NCBI GenBank assembly: GCA_900471525.1
Contig: UCEZ01000044.1
Coordinates: 1 to 43,502, forward strand
Direction: 5' to 3'
Source of the DNA: Hyphomicrobiales bacterium
Lineage (GTDB): Bacteria; Pseudomonadota; Alphaproteobacteria; Rhizobiales; Rhizobiaceae
Length of the DNA: 43,502 bases
In this document: positions 35,127-43,502 of the stretch, piece after piece
How the letters are laid out: each line of letters begins with the position of its first letter
Numbering within the stretch: the stretch's first letter is position 1
Translations under genes and position numbers: made by a program
The notes under the pieces: generated by a model
Databases searched by the model: none
Seen by the model: only the letters and a program-made list of their open reading frames with translations
What the model was told of the DNA's origin: nothing

Positions 35127-37784
35127 ATGCCCACTGAAACCAAGACCACCTGTCCCTACTGCGGCGTCGGCTGCGGCGTCATCGCCAGGATCGACGACAA
35201 CGGCGCGGTAAGCGTCAAAGGCGACCCGGATCATCCCGCCAACTTCGGACGGCTGTGTTCCAAGGGCTCGGCTCTGGCGGAAACCATCGATCTCGACGGA
35301 CGTGTTCTTCACCCGCAGATCGATGGACGACGCGCGGACTGGGACGAAGCGCTCGACCTCGTCGCCTCGCGTTTTTCCGAAACCATCGCCAAACATGGCC
35401 CCGATTCGGTCGCCTTCTACGTCTCCGGCCAATTACTGACCGAGGACTACTACGTCGCCAACAAGCTGATGAAGGGTTTTATCGGCTCGGCCAATATCGA
35501 CACCAATTCGCGGCTGTGCATGTCGTCCTCGGTCGCCGGCCATCGCCGTGCTTTCGGCGCCGATACCGTACCCGGTACTTATGAGGACATCGAGCTCGCC
35601 GATCTGGTCATCCTGACCGGCTCCAATCTCGCCTGGTGCCATCCGGTCATCTACCAGCGCCTCGCCGCCGCCAAGGCCGCCCGGCCCAGCATGAAAGTCG
35701 TCGTCATCGACCCGCGCCGCACGATGACCGCCGATATCGCCGATCTGCATCTGGCGATCCGGCCGGATGGCGACGTGGCGCTGTTCATGGGCCTGCTCGC
35801 TCATCTTGCCGGCACATCCGCGATCGATCAGAACTATATCGGCACGCATACCAGCGGCTTTGCCGAGGCATTCGCCGCCGCCTCGGCGCTCGACATCACC
35901 GAACTAATGGAACGGACCGGCCTGCCCTCCATGCAGTTGCGGCAGTTCTTCCGCCTGTTCGAGGAAACCGAAAAGGTCGTCACCTGCTACAGCCAGGGCG
36001 TCAACCAGTCCGCCTCCGGCACCGACAAGGTCAACGCGATCCTCAACTGTCATCTGGCGACCGGACGTATCGGCCGCCCCGGCATGGGGCCTTTCTCGCT
36101 GACCGGCCAACCGAACGCCATGGGCGGCCGCGAAGTCGGCGGCCTCGCCAATATGCTCGCCGCCCACATGGCCATCGAAAATCCCGAGGACTGCGACCGC
36201 GTCCAACGCTTCTGGCAATCGCCTGTCATCGCTCGCAAACCCGGCCTGAAGGCCGTCGACATGTTCCGCGCTGTCGCCGATGGCCGGATCAAGGCGCTCT
36301 GGATCATGGCCACCAACCCGGTCGTCTCGATGCCGGACGCCGATGCCGTCGCTGCCGCGATTGCAGCCTGCCCCTTCGTTGTCGTCTCCGACATCCTCGC
36401 GGACACCGACACTACGAAATGCGCCCATGTCCTTCTGCCTTCGCTCGGCTGGGGCGAGAAGGACGGCACCGTTACCAACTCGGAGCGCCGCATTTCCCGC
36501 CAGCGTGCCTATCTTGCCGCCCCTGGCGAGGCGAAGGCCGACTGGTGGCAGATGGCCGAAGTCGGCCACCGCATGGGTTTCGAGGATGCGTTCTCGTTTC
36601 CATCCGCTACCACTGTCTTTGCCGAGCACGCGGCCCTGTCCACCTTCGAAAACGACGGCAGCCGCGATTTCGACATCGGCGCTTATCAGTACATCGATGA
36701 AACGACTTACGATGCGCTGGAACCCTTTCAATGGCCGCAGCCGGCAGGCGCGAAAACACGAACCACCCGATTCTTCGCCGATGGAGGCTTCTTCCATCCC
36801 GATCGCAAGGCGCGTTTCATTGCCGTCAACGCTCCCGCCACGGATCGCACCAGCGCCGATTTCCCGCTGACGCTGAACACCGGCCGCATCCGCGACCAGT
36901 GGCACACGATGACGCGGACGGGCAAAAGCGCTCGCCTCTCCGCCCACATCGCCGAGCCCTTTGCCGAAATCCATCCGCGCGACGCCATGGAAATCGGTGT
37001 CGCCAGCGCCGGCCTGGTCGAGATCCAAAGCCCCTACGGCAAGGCTGTCGTGCGCGCCCTGGTTACCGAACGTCAGGCTCGCGGCAGCCTGTTCGTGCCC
37101 ATGCACTGGAACGATCAGTTTGCCGCCAAGGCCCGCATCGACGCCGTCGTCGCGCCGGTCACCGACCCCTTCTCCGGTCAGCCGGCCTCAAAGAACGTCG
37201 CCGTCGCTGCCCGGCCGTTGAAGGTTGCAAGCTATGGCTTTGCGGTTTCGGTCGCCAAGCCACTGGATCTCGACGCCACCTACTGGGCCATGGCAAAGGC
37301 CGAAGGCGGCTGGCGGCTGGAACTGGCATTCGATGCCGCGCCCGAAAACTGGACGCAGTGGTGCCGCACGCATCTCGGTATTCCCGACCATATCGAGCCG
37401 CTCGGCTACGCCGATGCCCAGACCGGCGACCTGCGCCTTGCCTTCTTCGACGGTGACCGCCTGCTTGCCGCATTTTTCCTCGCCCGCCAGCCGGTCGCCG
37501 TCGCGCGCAACTGGGCAATCGGGCAACTGGCTGTCCGACATGCCGAAATGGCCAAGCGATTCGCCGTCGTTGCCGGACGGCCCGGCGCCGGACGCATGGA
37601 CCCCGGTGCAACCGTCTGCTCCTGCTTCAGCGTCGGCGTCAACCAGATCGTCGCCGCCGTCAGGGGCGGTTGCCATAGCGTCGAGGCTGTCGGCAAGGAA
37701 TTGAACGCCGGAACCAATTGCGGCTCCTGCCGCGCCGAGATCAGGGGGATCATCGATGGATGCCTTGCAGCTGCTGCCGAATGA
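35127..37784 (+). CDS. nasA: assimilatory nitrate reductase, catalytic subunit
   Basis: This 885-residue molybdopterin enzyme reduces nitrate to nitrite. The N-terminal [4Fe-4S] site is Cys9-Cys12-Cys16-Cys44 (CPYCGVGC and LCSKG). The MGD domain has NSRLCMSS, whose Cys would ligate Mo, and TGQPNAMGGREVGG. A C-terminal BFD-like [2Fe-2S] domain (CSCF and CGSC) is extra relative to the minimal enzyme and is usual in NasA of rhizobia. The ATG at 35127 follows GTGGAGG; an upstream in-frame GTG is less likely because it lies in the repeat. It is the last gene of the operon. Confidence 0.95.
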   Translation: MPTETKTTCPYCGVGCGVIARIDDNGAVSVKGDPDHPANFGRLCSKGSALAETIDLDGRVLHPQIDGRRADWDEALDLVASRFSETIAKHGPDSVAFYVSGQLLTEDYYVANKLMKGFIGSANIDTNSRLCMSSSVAGHRRAFGADTVPGTYEDIELADLVILTGSNLAWCHPVIYQRLAAAKAARPSMKVVVIDPRRTMTADIADLHLAIRPDGDVALFMGLLAHLAGTSAIDQNYIGTHTSGFAEAFAAASALDITELMERTGLPSMQLRQFFRLFEETEKVVTCYSQGVNQSASGTDKVNAILNCHLATGRIGRPGMGPFSLTGQPNAMGGREVGGLANMLAAHMAIENPEDCDRVQRFWQSPVIARKPGLKAVDMFRAVADGRIKALWIMATNPVVSMPDADAVAAAIAACPFVVVSDILADTDTTKCAHVLLPSLGWGEKDGTVTNSERRISRQRAYLAAPGEAKADWWQMAEVGHRMGFEDAFSFPSATTVFAEHAALSTFENDGSRDFDIGAYQYIDETTYDALEPFQWPQPAGAKTRTTRFFADGGFFHPDRKARFIAVNAPATDRTSADFPLTLNTGRIRDQWHTMTRTGKSARLSAHIAEPFAEIHPRDAMEIGVASAGLVEIQSPYGKAVVRALVTERQARGSLFVPMHWNDQFAAKARIDAVVAPVTDPFSGQPASKNVAVAARPLKVASYGFAVSVAKPLDLDATYWAMAKAEGGWRLELAFDAAPENWTQWCRTHLGIPDHIEPLGYADAQTGDLRLAFFDGDRLLAAFFLARQPVAVARNWAIGQLAVRHAEMAKRFAVVAGRPGAGRMDPGATVCSCFSVGVNQIVAAVRGGCHSVEAVGKELNAGTNCGSCRAEIRGIIDGCLAAAAE

Positions 37785-38322
37785 CCGCAACGCCCGCCCT
37801 GCCCGAGATCCTCACACCCAGATCGAAAAATGCTGCTGCCGACAGACAAATGGCCCCGATCGGGGCCATTTCCGGGTCAGAGCAGCCCGTAGCTCCGCGT
37901 ACCGGCGAAGCACGACGTTATCCCTGCCATCCATCACGAAACGACAACGATACCGATCAAAGCTTCAGCCGACATTGATGGGTAGGTTAGTATCCTGGTA
38001 CTGTCGAAGCCGGTTGATGAAGCACTGGCTCGCGTTGAGATCCCATATGTGGACGGCCCCCAGCTCGCAAGATATTTTGAGATAATTTTGATCGCTTGCG
38101 TCCATATGTCCGGCCTGTTGTTGCGTTCGCACATGAACGCTGGCCAAGATGGTTTCCGCAACACAAGTCCCAAACATTAAGACGGCCTTTAACTGCCAAT
38201 GGGATCTGCGGGTTATCCTGTGTCCCGGATCGATCGATCACACCATCTGCTTCTATCTTGCAAGTTCTGGCATCAGCGACACTTAGTGAAGGTTAGGATT
38301 TCAGCGGTTCTTGGTTGCCGAT
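37785..38322. other. intergenic stretch after nasA
   Basis: Apart from the palindromic terminator at 37848-37871 no gene is credible. The sequence CATATGTGGACGGC at 38044-38057 also occurs at 13971-13984 with partial similarity continuing for about 12 bases, which suggests a small dispersed repeat or relic. The IS110 remnant begins right after. Confidence 0.4.
37848..37871. terminator. 24-bp perfect palindrome after nasA, probable terminator
   Basis: AAATGGCCCCGA is followed directly by its own reverse complement. In RNA this forms a strong GC hairpin ending in ATTT. It lies 64 bases after the nasA stop and would close the nitrate operon. The T-run is short, so a bidirectional or stabilising role is possible. 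Confidence 0.55.
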
Positions 38323-39317
38323 TCATGTGGCGTCTCCCATTGGGATTGGCGCTGATTTAGTGCTGTATGTTCCCCCGGGAATCATAAGCTTCCAGGCAAT
38401 GCGCGCCATCTTGTTGGCTAGTGCCACAGCTGCCAGCTTCGGCGGCTTGCGCTTAGGCAATTCCGTCAGCCATCGTGAGGCCTTACCAGATCGCCGCGCG
38501 TGCTGAATGACAGCGGTTGCTCCAACCACCAAGACTGCTCGTCGTGCTTCGTCGCCGGCTCGCGTAATACAACCGAGCCGCAGCTTGCCGCCGGTCGAGT
38601 GATCCTTCGGCGTCAACCCTATCCAAGCTGCAAACTGGCGGCCGGATCGGAATAGCTCCGGCGCCGGTGTCTTCATGATCAGGAGCGCCGCACCGATTGG
38701 GCCAATGCCGGGAATGGTGTTGAGACGTATGCTGCGTTCATCGTTGCGCTGCCATGCCTTTACCTTCGCTTCCACATCGGCAATCTTCTTTTCCAGCTGG
38801 GCGTACTCTTCCGCCTGGCTCATGAACAATTCCTGTGCAAGCTCTGGCACAGTTCGGTCGGTTTGTATTCTTTCAAGCTGCAGAGGAATATGTGCCAGCC
38901 CCCTGGCTGCAGAGATGCCGAATTCATTGGCGTAACCCCGGATAGCGTTGGCGAGTTGGGTGCGGTTGGCTATCAGGCGGGTACGGACGCAACAAACCGC
39001 ATCGTCGGCCGGCTCATTGCCTCGCACAGCCCTTCGGCGTCCGCGGCGTCGTTTTTGTTCCGCTTGACGTAGGGCTTAGCGAGTTGTGGCGCGATCATTT
39101 TTACCTCATGCCCGAATGAGATGAGCAGCCGTGCCCAATGATGAGAACCGCCGCAGGCCTCAATGGCGATCAAGGTTGGCGGGCAGGTGGTGAAGAAGTC
39201 GATCATCTCCTTGCGTCGCATTTTCTTACGCAAGACCGGCTCCCCCGCAGCATTCACGCCATGCATCTGAAAAACGTGCTTTGACGTATCCATGCCAATT
39301 CGAATAATCTTGTCCAT
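38323..39317 (-). pseudogene. IS110-family transposase, internally deleted
   Basis: The N-terminal DEDD-type part (frame ending near 38973) has GMDTSKHVFQMHG, IAIEACGGSHHWAR and NDAADAEGLCEA. The C-terminal part (38323-39027) has IPGIGPIGAALLI and GLTPKDHSTGGKLRLG. Between them the frame shifts after TMRFV and roughly ten to twenty residues normally found before VRTRLIANRTQLAN are missing. The ATG at 39317 gives the usual N-terminus (MDKIIRIG). The deletion should inactivate it. IS110 elements lack clear inverted ends, so the element boundaries cannot be given. Confidence 0.8.
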
Positions 39318-39362
39318 GGGCGGCCCCTTCGATTGAGATCTTAACAGCTCATTCTGGCACAT

Positions 39363-39770
39363 TTCGATGCCGTTCAGGGGCCGTCCACTCCAACATCAGG
39401 GTGGATAGCGGCTTGCACCGTGGCAGAGTGAGGTCGCTAGCAATCTCTCTGGAGGCCAATCATGCCGATGAAAGCAGATCAATCCCAAGCGCAGACCGCT
39501 ACCCCCGTCGACCTTGGCGCATATGTGGACTTTCGCTGTTTCCTACCGTGACGGCACGTGATCCGATCCCCATGAAACTGACCTCCAGGGTCAGAACCAA
39601 AGACCAAAAAAGGGTGACGGCCATGAAAAAGTTTAAGGATTCACCCGTGTAGGCGCATACTGTTCAGTCGCCGGCCGGAGGAACGAACATGCAGCCGCTC
39701 GAAGCACCGAAGCGGGATGGCGTTACTTCGACCTGCACTTCTTCCATTTCGCTCGAACCGAAAGTACGTC
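39363..39770. other. intergenic stretch without a recognised gene
   Basis: Short frames here (for example 39401-39652) do not resemble known proteins. It contains a further CATATGTGGAC near 39523. It is probably the outer flank of the IS110 remnant plus the upstream region of the DUF1488 gene. Confidence 0.35.
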
Positions 39771-40037
39771 ATGACTCTCTCATTTCCCAATAGTGCCCGC
39801 AGTTATGACGAAACCCACCGGCGCGTTCGCTTTACCGGTTACGATGGCATGTTTGAGGTCAAGTGTTTCGTGAACGTCGATGTCCTTACCAGGGGACTGG
39901 CTCTGAGAAACCCGGGAGAACGAGACTATCTCGAAGCCTTCGACAAGATGCGGGCAATAATCCTGGACGCTGCGAAGCGCGCGTACAACTCCAACCCGCA
40001 CGACGCAGTTCTGTTAAATGTATCGAACTTCAGGTAA
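39771..40037 (+). CDS. DUF1488 family protein
   Basis: This 88-residue protein matches DUF1488: MTLSFPNSARSYDETHRRVR, then FTGYDGMFEVKCFVNVDVL, then a helix (YLEAFDKMRAIILDAAKRAY). The N-terminal LSFPN and the GYDG turn are typical. The ATG at 39771 is chosen because the family begins there; an ATG at 39717 would add 18 non-conserved residues. No clear ribosome site is seen. The family function is unknown; rhizobia have many copies. Confidence 0.8.
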   Translation: MTLSFPNSARSYDETHRRVRFTGYDGMFEVKCFVNVDVLTRGLALRNPGERDYLEAFDKMRAIILDAAKRAYNSNPHDAVLLNVSNFR

Positions 40038-40190
40038 ACCGTGAATACCGCGACGACACGCGCCAAGCGGCGGCTCCGTTGATCCTCGCAAGCCACAATG
40101 CTACCGGTGGCCAACCGCTCGCACGCAACCCGCGTCAAACACCTTGGCAATACCTCCGAATACCTGACACACAGGCATCTTAGCGTTTAG

Positions 40191-40934
40191 CTAGGGTTCG
40201 GGCATCTGTACTTGATCGCTGCTGCCATTGATGACTTCGCCGAGAGCGAGCTTCAGCGAATTGTCGATATGCCGCGCCAAGGCAATGGACGTTGCGGCGG
40301 CATTGCGCGCTGCCAGCGGCTTGAGTATCGCCAGATGCTCCTCGATCACCCTGAGCGCATTGTAGGGCGTGATCTGGATGCGCGACTGTACCGACATGCG
40401 GATCTTGATCGCCGTGACCCGGAAGACGTTGATCATCAGCTTATTGCCCATCGTCGCAACGAAGCTCTCGTGCATGACCCAGTCGCGCGCCTGAACGTCG
40501 TCGGCGACGCGTGCCCCCTTGGGACCTTCCGCCTCGACGAGGCGCTCCCGCATGTCACGATGCCAGTCGACCAGTTCCCGGACGGCCGCTTGCGGCATGC
40601 GATCGATGACGGCCGGCACCGCCGCAAGCTCGATCAGACGCCTGAGCTGATAGGCGTCGCGCACGAAACCGATATCAAGGCTTGGCACCATCAGGCCGCG
40701 CTGCGGCACGGTCACCAACAGCCCCTCCGCCTCCAGCCTCGGCACCGCCTCGCGGATCGCGCCGAGCGTGACACCCGTCTTTTCAACCAGTTCGCGCTGG
40801 GTGACGATTTCGCCCGGGCGCAAATGGCCGGCCTTGAACAAATCCTCAATGCGCTCATACGCCGCCTGGCGAAGCGGAATCTCGCCCCGCCGCCCTTCTC
40901 CCGTCTCAAGCCGATTGCCGCTGCCTGTCGTCAT
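40191..40934 (-). CDS. GntR family regulator, FadR-type
   Basis: This 247-residue protein has an N-terminal winged helix (LRPGEIVTQRELVEKTGVTLGA, with IREAVPRLEAEGLL) and a C-terminal all-helical FCD-type domain. The latter has HESFVATMGNKLMINVF, whose His/Asp pattern can hold a metal. Start at 40934 is preferred; an ATG at 40970 would abut the palindrome at 40971-40984. It is divergent from a TRAP transporter operon, so it probably represses it until the substrate or a metabolite binds. Confidence 0.88.
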   Translation of the reverse strand: MTTGSGNRLETGEGRRGEIPLRQAAYERIEDLFKAGHLRPGEIVTQRELVEKTGVTLGAIREAVPRLEAEGLLVTVPQRGLMVPSLDIGFVRDAYQLRRLIELAAVPAVIDRMPQAAVRELVDWHRDMRERLVEAEGPKGARVADDVQARDWVMHESFVATMGNKLMINVFRVTAIKIRMSVQSRIQITPYNALRVIEEHLAILKPLAARNAAATSIALARHIDNSLKLALGEVINGSSDQVQMPEP

Positions 40935-40970
40935 CGCCCTGTCCGCGCCCCTCACACTTGCTAACAGCAT

Positions 40971-40984
40971 ACTAACATGTTAGT
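40971..40984. promoter_or_regulatory. perfect 14-bp palindrome, probable GntR operator
   Basis: ACTAACATGTTAGT is its own reverse complement. A further half site CTAACA lies just to the left (40961-40966), so the area holds three related boxes. It sits between the divergent GntR gene and the TRAP operon. FadR-type regulators usually bind palindromes of this size. Confidence 0.6.
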
Positions 40985-41108
40985 GATTGAATGGTAAGCG
41001 GCGATTTCGCTTCCGCATCCGGATACGTTCACAGGAGGAGTTCCGGATAAGGGGGAGGAACGTGCTGGGAGGCACGCTGCCATGCTTTACGTCATATGGG
41101 AGGAACAA

Positions 41109-42104
41109 ATGACAATGACAACAACCCGTCGCGGCCTGATGTCCGGTGCCGCCTCCCTGATCGCTCTGGGCCTTGCGGCCCACTCGACACAGGCGGCTGA
41201 CAAGATCACCATTCGCCTATCGACGCCGGCGACAGAGACTGACCAGCGCGCCGTCGCGCTCGCAACGATCTTCGGCCCCGCGATCGCGGAATTTGCAACC
41301 TACGAGCCGCACTACAACGCATCCCTGTTCAAGCAGGGCACCGAGCTAGAGGCGATTGCCCGCGGAAATCTCGAAATGTCGATCGCTTCGGCGCAGGAGC
41401 TCGCCACGATCCTTCCAGAGTTCTCGATCTTCACCGCAGGATACCTGCACCGTGACGCCGAGCACCAGAAGAAGGTCTTCGCCGCAGATTTCATGGAACC
41501 GATGAAGAAGAAAGTCGAGGACGAGCTCGGCGTGAAGCTACTCGCGGTCATGTATCTCGGCCGTCGACAGCTCAATTTGCGGATCGACAAGGAAATTAAG
41601 ACCCCGGCCGATCTTGCCGGCGTGAAGCTGCGCATGCCAGGCTCCGAGGCTTGGCAATTCCTTGGCAAGGCGCTGGGCGCCAGCCCGGTCCCGATGGCCT
41701 TCACAGAAATCTATACGGGCCTGCAGACCGGTGCCATCGACGGGCAAGACAATCCGCTGCCTTCCAACCGGGACTCCAAACTCTACGAAGTCACCAAGCA
41801 GATCGTGCTGACCAGCCATCTGGTCGATCTCAACTACATCGCATTTTCGAAGAAGGTCTGGGATCGCCTCTCGCCCGAGCAGCAGGCGACGGTCCAGAAG
41901 GCCGCCGACGCCGCCGCTGAAAGCGGCCGCCAGAAGCAGCTTGCACTTGAAGTCGAGCTTGAGCAATTCTTCAAGGACAAGGGTCTCAAGGTCTATACGC
42001 CGGATGTCGACGCCTTCCGCACCCAGGTGCAGAAGGCCTATCTCGAATCCGACTATGCCAAGACCTGGCCGGAAGGCATGGTCGACAAGATCAACGCGCT
42101 TTAG
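41109..42104 (+). CDS. dctP: TRAP transporter, substrate-binding protein (DctP)
   Basis: This 331-residue DctP-family protein has a twin-Arg-containing signal peptide (TTTRRGLMSGAASL, cut near THSTQAAD), which may use the Tat path. The mature part has KLRMPGSEAWQFLGKALGA, then FTEIYTGLQTGAIDGQDNP, the classic DctP ligand-binding stretch with its conserved Arg. It binds an organic acid or sugar acid and delivers it to DctQM. The ATG at 41109 follows GGGAGGAACAA. The substrate cannot be named. Confidence 0.92.
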   Translation: MTMTTTRRGLMSGAASLIALGLAAHSTQAADKITIRLSTPATETDQRAVALATIFGPAIAEFATYEPHYNASLFKQGTELEAIARGNLEMSIASAQELATILPEFSIFTAGYLHRDAEHQKKVFAADFMEPMKKKVEDELGVKLLAVMYLGRRQLNLRIDKEIKTPADLAGVKLRMPGSEAWQFLGKALGASPVPMAFTEIYTGLQTGAIDGQDNPLPSNRDSKLYEVTKQIVLTSHLVDLNYIAFSKKVWDRLSPEQQATVQKAADAAAESGRQKQLALEVELEQFFKDKGLKVYTPDVDAFRTQVQKAYLESDYAKTWPEGMVDKINAL

Positions 42105-42113
42105 GTCCGTTCG

Positions 42114-42617
42114 ATGACGGCACGCGACATGATCGGCTGGTTGAAGGCGCGGACGGACGATGTGGCGGCGGCGTTGCTCGCTGCCATGTTCATCGCCTTC
42201 CTCCTGCAGATCGTAACGCGCTACGTCTTCAACAATCCACTCGGCTGGACCCAGGAGGTGTGCGTCACCACCTGGCTCTGGCTGGTCTTCTGGGGCTCGG
42301 CCTTCGCCGTGCGGGACCGCGACGAGGTCCGCTTCGATCTCCTTTACCACGCGGTTTCGGCCGGCATGCGCCGCAAGTTTGCGCTCGTGTCCGCAGCGGC
42401 CCTCACCGCAGGGTTCGCAGCGTCTTTCCCGGCGTCGCTCGACTACATCACTTTCTACAAGATCAAGAAAAGCGCCATGCTCGGTATCCGGCTCGACGTC
42501 GTCTTCAGTGTCTATGCGGTCTTTGCGCTAGCCGTCATCGCGCGCGGCGTCTTGCAGATCGTGCACATCATGCGCGGCGGCGCGATCGAGGAATCGGCCG
42601 AGGCAAGAGAGGCATGA
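42114..42617 (+). CDS. dctQ: TRAP transporter, small permease subunit (DctQ)
   Basis: This 167-residue protein has four helices and the DctQ pattern: ITRYVFNNPLGWTQEVCVTTW, then WGSAFAVRDRDEVRFDLLY. It starts nine bases after dctP and overlaps the next gene by four bases (ATGA). Its polar C-terminus is short. It joins DctM to form the membrane part of the transporter. Confidence 0.9.
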   Translation: MTARDMIGWLKARTDDVAAALLAAMFIAFLLQIVTRYVFNNPLGWTQEVCVTTWLWLVFWGSAFAVRDRDEVRFDLLYHAVSAGMRRKFALVSAAALTAGFAASFPASLDYITFYKIKKSAMLGIRLDVVFSVYAVFALAVIARGVLQIVHIMRGGAIEESAEAREA

Positions 42618-43502
42618 GCCTGGCCTTTTCCGTCTGCCTTATGGCGCTTTTTCTGCTGGCTGCCATCGGCACGCCGATCGCCCATTCGATGATCGTCTCC
42701 GCCGTCGTCTATCTGGCAATTTCCGGACAGGACCTCGGCCTTGCCGCCGAGCAAATCATCCAGGGCATCTACGACAGCTTCATCATCCTCGCCGTGCCGC
42801 TCTTCATCGTCGCGGCCAGCATCATGAACGAGAGTTCGATCAGCGACAGGCTGCTCGATTTCTGCAAGGCGGTCGTTGGACGATTCCGCGGCGGGCTGGC
42901 GCAGGTCGACATTCTCGTCAGCCTCATCTTTTCCGGCATGTCGGGCTCGGCCATCGCCGATGCCGCAGGTGTCGGCAAGGTGACGATCAACATGATGATA
43001 AAAAGCGGGCACTACACGCCCGGCTTCGCCGGCGCGGTCGTGGCGGCCTCGGCCACCATAGGCCCGATCATCCCGCCGTCGATCCCGATGGTCATGTATG
43101 CGCTCGTCTCTGATGCCTCGATCGGTTACCTCTTCCTCGGAGGAGTGGTGCCGGGCCTGATCATGACGGCGGGCCTCATGATCATGACTAACTGGATCGC
43201 GCATAAGCGGGATATTCCGGCGGAGGACGTGCCGCCGCTGCGGGAGTTGCCACGCATCACCTTTCGCGCGCTGCCGGTGCTATTGATGCCCGCCATCCTG
43301 CTCGCCGGCATCTATGGCGGCGCTACCACGCCGACAGAAGCGGCAGCCGTCGCGGCGGCCTACGCGCTGTTAATTGCCGCAGTGCTCTATCGTTCGGTCT
43401 CGCTGCCGTCGTTGAGATCGATCTTTTCTGAAAGCGCTCGCTCCTCGGCCTCGATCGGCCTCGTCATCGGCAGCGCGCTGATTTTCAATTATATTGTCGC
43501 CT
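42614..43502 (+). CDS. dctM: TRAP transporter, large permease subunit (DctM), partial
   Basis: The first 296 residues of a DctM-type permease are present; the gene continues past the right edge (full length about 430). It shows LFIVAASIMNESSISDRLLD, SGMSGSAIADAAGVGKVTI, then ASATIGPIIPPSIPMVMYAL, which is the hallmark of this family. The start overlaps the dctQ stop. It supplies the Na+-driven transport path for the DctP ligand. Confidence 0.93.
   Translation, partial: MSLAFSVCLMALFLLAAIGTPIAHSMIVSAVVYLAISGQDLGLAAEQIIQGIYDSFIILAVPLFIVAASIMNESSISDRLLDFCKAVVGRFRGGLAQVDILVSLIFSGMSGSAIADAAGVGKVTINMMIKSGHYTPGFAGAVVAASATIGPIIPPSIPMVMYALVSDASIGYLFLGGVVPGLIMTAGLMIMTNWIAHKRDIPAEDVPPLRELPRITFRALPVLLMPAILLAGIYGGATTPTEAAAVAAAYALLIAAVLYRSVSLPSLRSIFSESARSSASIGLVIGSALIFNYIVA

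Noticed and set aside
35904..37106. 400-codon minus-strand frame opposite nasA
   Set aside because: Antisense to conserved nasA domains; no ribosome site or recognisable family.
1..43502. tRNA, rRNA or CRISPR array
   Set aside because: No T-arm/anticodon pattern, rRNA motif or regularly spaced direct repeats were recognised when reading both strands.

Overview
The window looks like chromosomal or megaplasmid DNA of an alphaproteobacterium of the Rhizobiaceae (Rhizobium/Ensifer/Agrobacterium type). The evidence is high-GC coding with many long antisense open frames, a DUF982 protein, a mannosylfructose-phosphate synthase/phosphatase pair close to the Agrobacterium one, a RIME-like palindromic element between nirD and nasA, and the nrtABC-nirBD-nasA layout typical of rhizobia. 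No tRNA, rRNA or CRISPR array was recognised.

Layout. 0-3.3 kb: the possible tail of an upstream gene with a terminator, a DUF982 gene, a divergent pair of membrane microproteins, and a frameshifted ISL3-family insertion sequence directly after them. 3.3-7.6 kb: an ECF sigma factor with its NrsF-type membrane anti-sigma factor, divergent from a four-gene operon: a small Cys-containing secreted precursor (DUF2282), a DUF692 multinuclear iron oxidase (MNIO), a DUF2063 partner and a DoxX protein. This is the bufferin-type copper-binding RiPP system, preceded by a SigF-like promoter (GTAACA-N16-CGAA). 7.8-26.5 kb: a loosely packed region rich in ion transporters (SulP, Kup, ClC, NhaA), mfpsA-mfppB for the compatible solute mannosylfructose, a truncated glycosyltransferase, a MarR regulator with a perfect inverted repeat upstream, and many small or unknown genes, several of them single-helix membrane proteins. 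The second copy of the divergent microprotein pair lies at its end, beside nhaA.

27-37.8 kb: a complete assimilatory nitrate/nitrite operon. It has nitrate ABC transporter genes nrtA, nrtB and a double-ATPase nrtC-like gene, then nirB, nirD and nasA. A 5' leader holds hairpins and a terminator with a T-run just before nrtA, which suggests NasT/ANTAR-type antitermination, although no nasT is in the window. 38-40 kb: a decayed IS110-family element and a DUF1488 gene. 40-43.5 kb: a GntR/FadR-type regulator divergent from a TRAP transporter operon (dctP, dctQ, dctM; dctM runs off the end), with a perfect 14-bp palindrome between them.

The most interesting elements are the bufferin operon with its sigma/anti-sigma pair and promoter, and the duplicated divergent microprotein locus. 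In the latter, two small membrane proteins too short for ordinary gene calling keep the same 124-bp intergenic spacing in two copies 23 kb apart.
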